A stretch of 30,376 nt of DNA from positions 1 through 30,376 of the IMG/VR virus record IMGVR_UViG_3300046411_000678; one strand, 5' to 3'. Position 1 is the first letter of the stretch. Every line of letters begins with the position of its first letter. Source of the stretch: a virus. A model generated the notes under the pieces. It did not search any database. It saw only the letters and a list, made by a program, of their open reading frames with translations, and was not told where the DNA came from. Made by a program: the position numbers and the translations under genes. Below, in pieces: positions 29,858 through 30,376 of the stretch.

Positions 29858-30376
29858 TTAAAGGAAGCCGACCGGTAACGGCCCATCGTCCTCATCATCA
29901 GCAGGATCATCTATGATACCGCTATGTACTGCATCATAAATTGCATCTTCAAATGTACTAATATAGTTTATCATACGAACTTGTAACATCATAGCCATAA
30001 CCAAGTCGTCCATCTCTCCAGGTTTGGCTGCAAAACTATTGCCTCTAGAAACAAAGTTTTTAAGTTCGCTAATTAGTGCTTTACTTTTAACTGTTATTCT
30101 GTCATGTTCAAGTAAACGTTTAAAATTTAAACATGCTTCCATTTTACTTCTATGCCCTGTGTGAAAACCTTTACGTCCACGTTTGCCCTGCACTTTCTTT
30201 GGTTCATTTAAAAATTCGCCGGGGAATTGTTCTTCTCCTGTATCTCTAATAACAACAAGAGCAGCTTCACCAATGGTGTTATTTTCTACTGTCCAGTATA
30301 AATTTTTACACCCAGAGTCGCTTAGATACATTAATATATCCATCATTATTTTCATCTGGCCTTCAACCGGTGTTCT
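29858..30376 (-). CDS. 17: Terminase large subunit gp17, C-terminal nuclease domain (partial, runs off right edge)
   Basis: The frame is open from the right edge through 30355 (residues RTPVEGQ precede the first internal Met), so the N-terminal ATPase domain lies outside the window. About 172 residues remain, from the RNase-H-like nuclease that cuts concatemeric DNA during headful packaging. YWTVENNTIGEAAL carries the middle catalytic acid and GEMDDLVMAMML the last one. RGRKGFHTGHRSKMEACLNF fits the DNA-binding face. The acidic tail (DDPADDEDDGP) is common in gp17. The family call is firm despite truncation. Confidence 0.9.
   Translation of the reverse strand, partial: RTPVEGQMKIMMDILMYLSDSGCKNLYWTVENNTIGEAALVVIRDTGEEQFPGEFLNEPKKVQGKRGRKGFHTGHRSKMEACLNFKRLLEHDRITVKSKALISELKNFVSRGNSFAAKPGEMDDLVMAMMLQVRMINYISTFEDAIYDAVHSGIIDDPADDEDDGPLPVGFL

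Overview
This window is part of the genome of a T4-like tailed phage (myovirus), most likely marine. The strongest evidence is a T4-type core: terminase large subunit gp17 (partial, right edge), the RecA-like recombinase UvsX, single-strand binding protein gp32, helicase UvsW, replicative helicase gp41 and primase gp61. Around these lie many small ORFs of a kind I recall from marine T4-like phages (cyanophage and pelagiphage relatives). The DNA is AT-rich, genes are packed with 4-11 bp overlaps, and nearly everything is on the minus strand. I saw no tRNA, integrase, insertion sequence or CRISPR array. The gammaproteobacterial style of the NfuA homologue, together with a TonB-dependent receptor, suggests a gammaproteobacterial host; that is inference only.

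Layout, in minus-strand transcription order from the right edge: gp17 and a 420-aa protein (29858-30376, 28580-29842), then a terminator; NfuA (27855-28454) from its own promoter, then a bidirectional terminator shared with a tiny plus-strand pair of 30-aa membrane peptides (27614-27795). Next come gp32, UvsX, a 78-aa protein and a possible UvsY-like protein (24556-27379), a 49-aa membrane protein with its own promoter, and an AAA+ ATPase ending in a strong hairpin terminator (23152-23185). A TonB-dependent outer-membrane receptor follows (21505-23127). A long run then goes from UvsW down to 11697: a conserved 165-aa protein, a very acidic protein, an APS-kinase-like P-loop protein, MetK, Apt, an MTA/SAH nucleosidase, a small ORF, an FkbM-type methyltransferase, a 158-aa protein, a zinc-finger protein, two likely double-stranded beta-helix (2OG-oxygenase-like) proteins, another SAM methyltransferase and ThyX. 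A separate promoter starts a VCBS-repeat lipoprotein, a MazG-like protein and a DNA methyltransferase (8532-11618). After this come a 192-aa protein resembling part of a C-family DNA polymerase, a lone plus-strand gene (7580-7948), a likely virion protein (6737-7525), primase-helicase (4334-6693), and a late block with an 88-aa protein, a 933-aa low-complexity protein and a partial protein with a nucleotidyltransferase-like KWDG motif.

Two promoter classes are visible by eye. Five minus-strand sites match the sigma-70 consensus almost perfectly, TTGAC(A/T) - 17 bp - TATAAT, and a sixth (primase) has a TAAAAT -10 box. They precede gp32, the 49-aa gene, the AAA+ gene, uvsW, the lipoprotein and primase. 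At uvsW and primase the -10 box lies so close to the start codon that the mRNA should be leaderless. GATAAATA boxes like T4 late promoters precede likely virion genes at about 4322-4330 and 7549-7557.

The most unusual content is metabolic and envelope-directed. metK, apt and a SAH/MTA nucleosidase sit side by side, with three SAM-dependent methyltransferases encoded nearby. Together they could make SAM, use it, clear SAH and salvage the adenine to AMP. The phage also encodes a signal-peptide TonB receptor and a secreted lipoprotein, so it may remodel the host surface.
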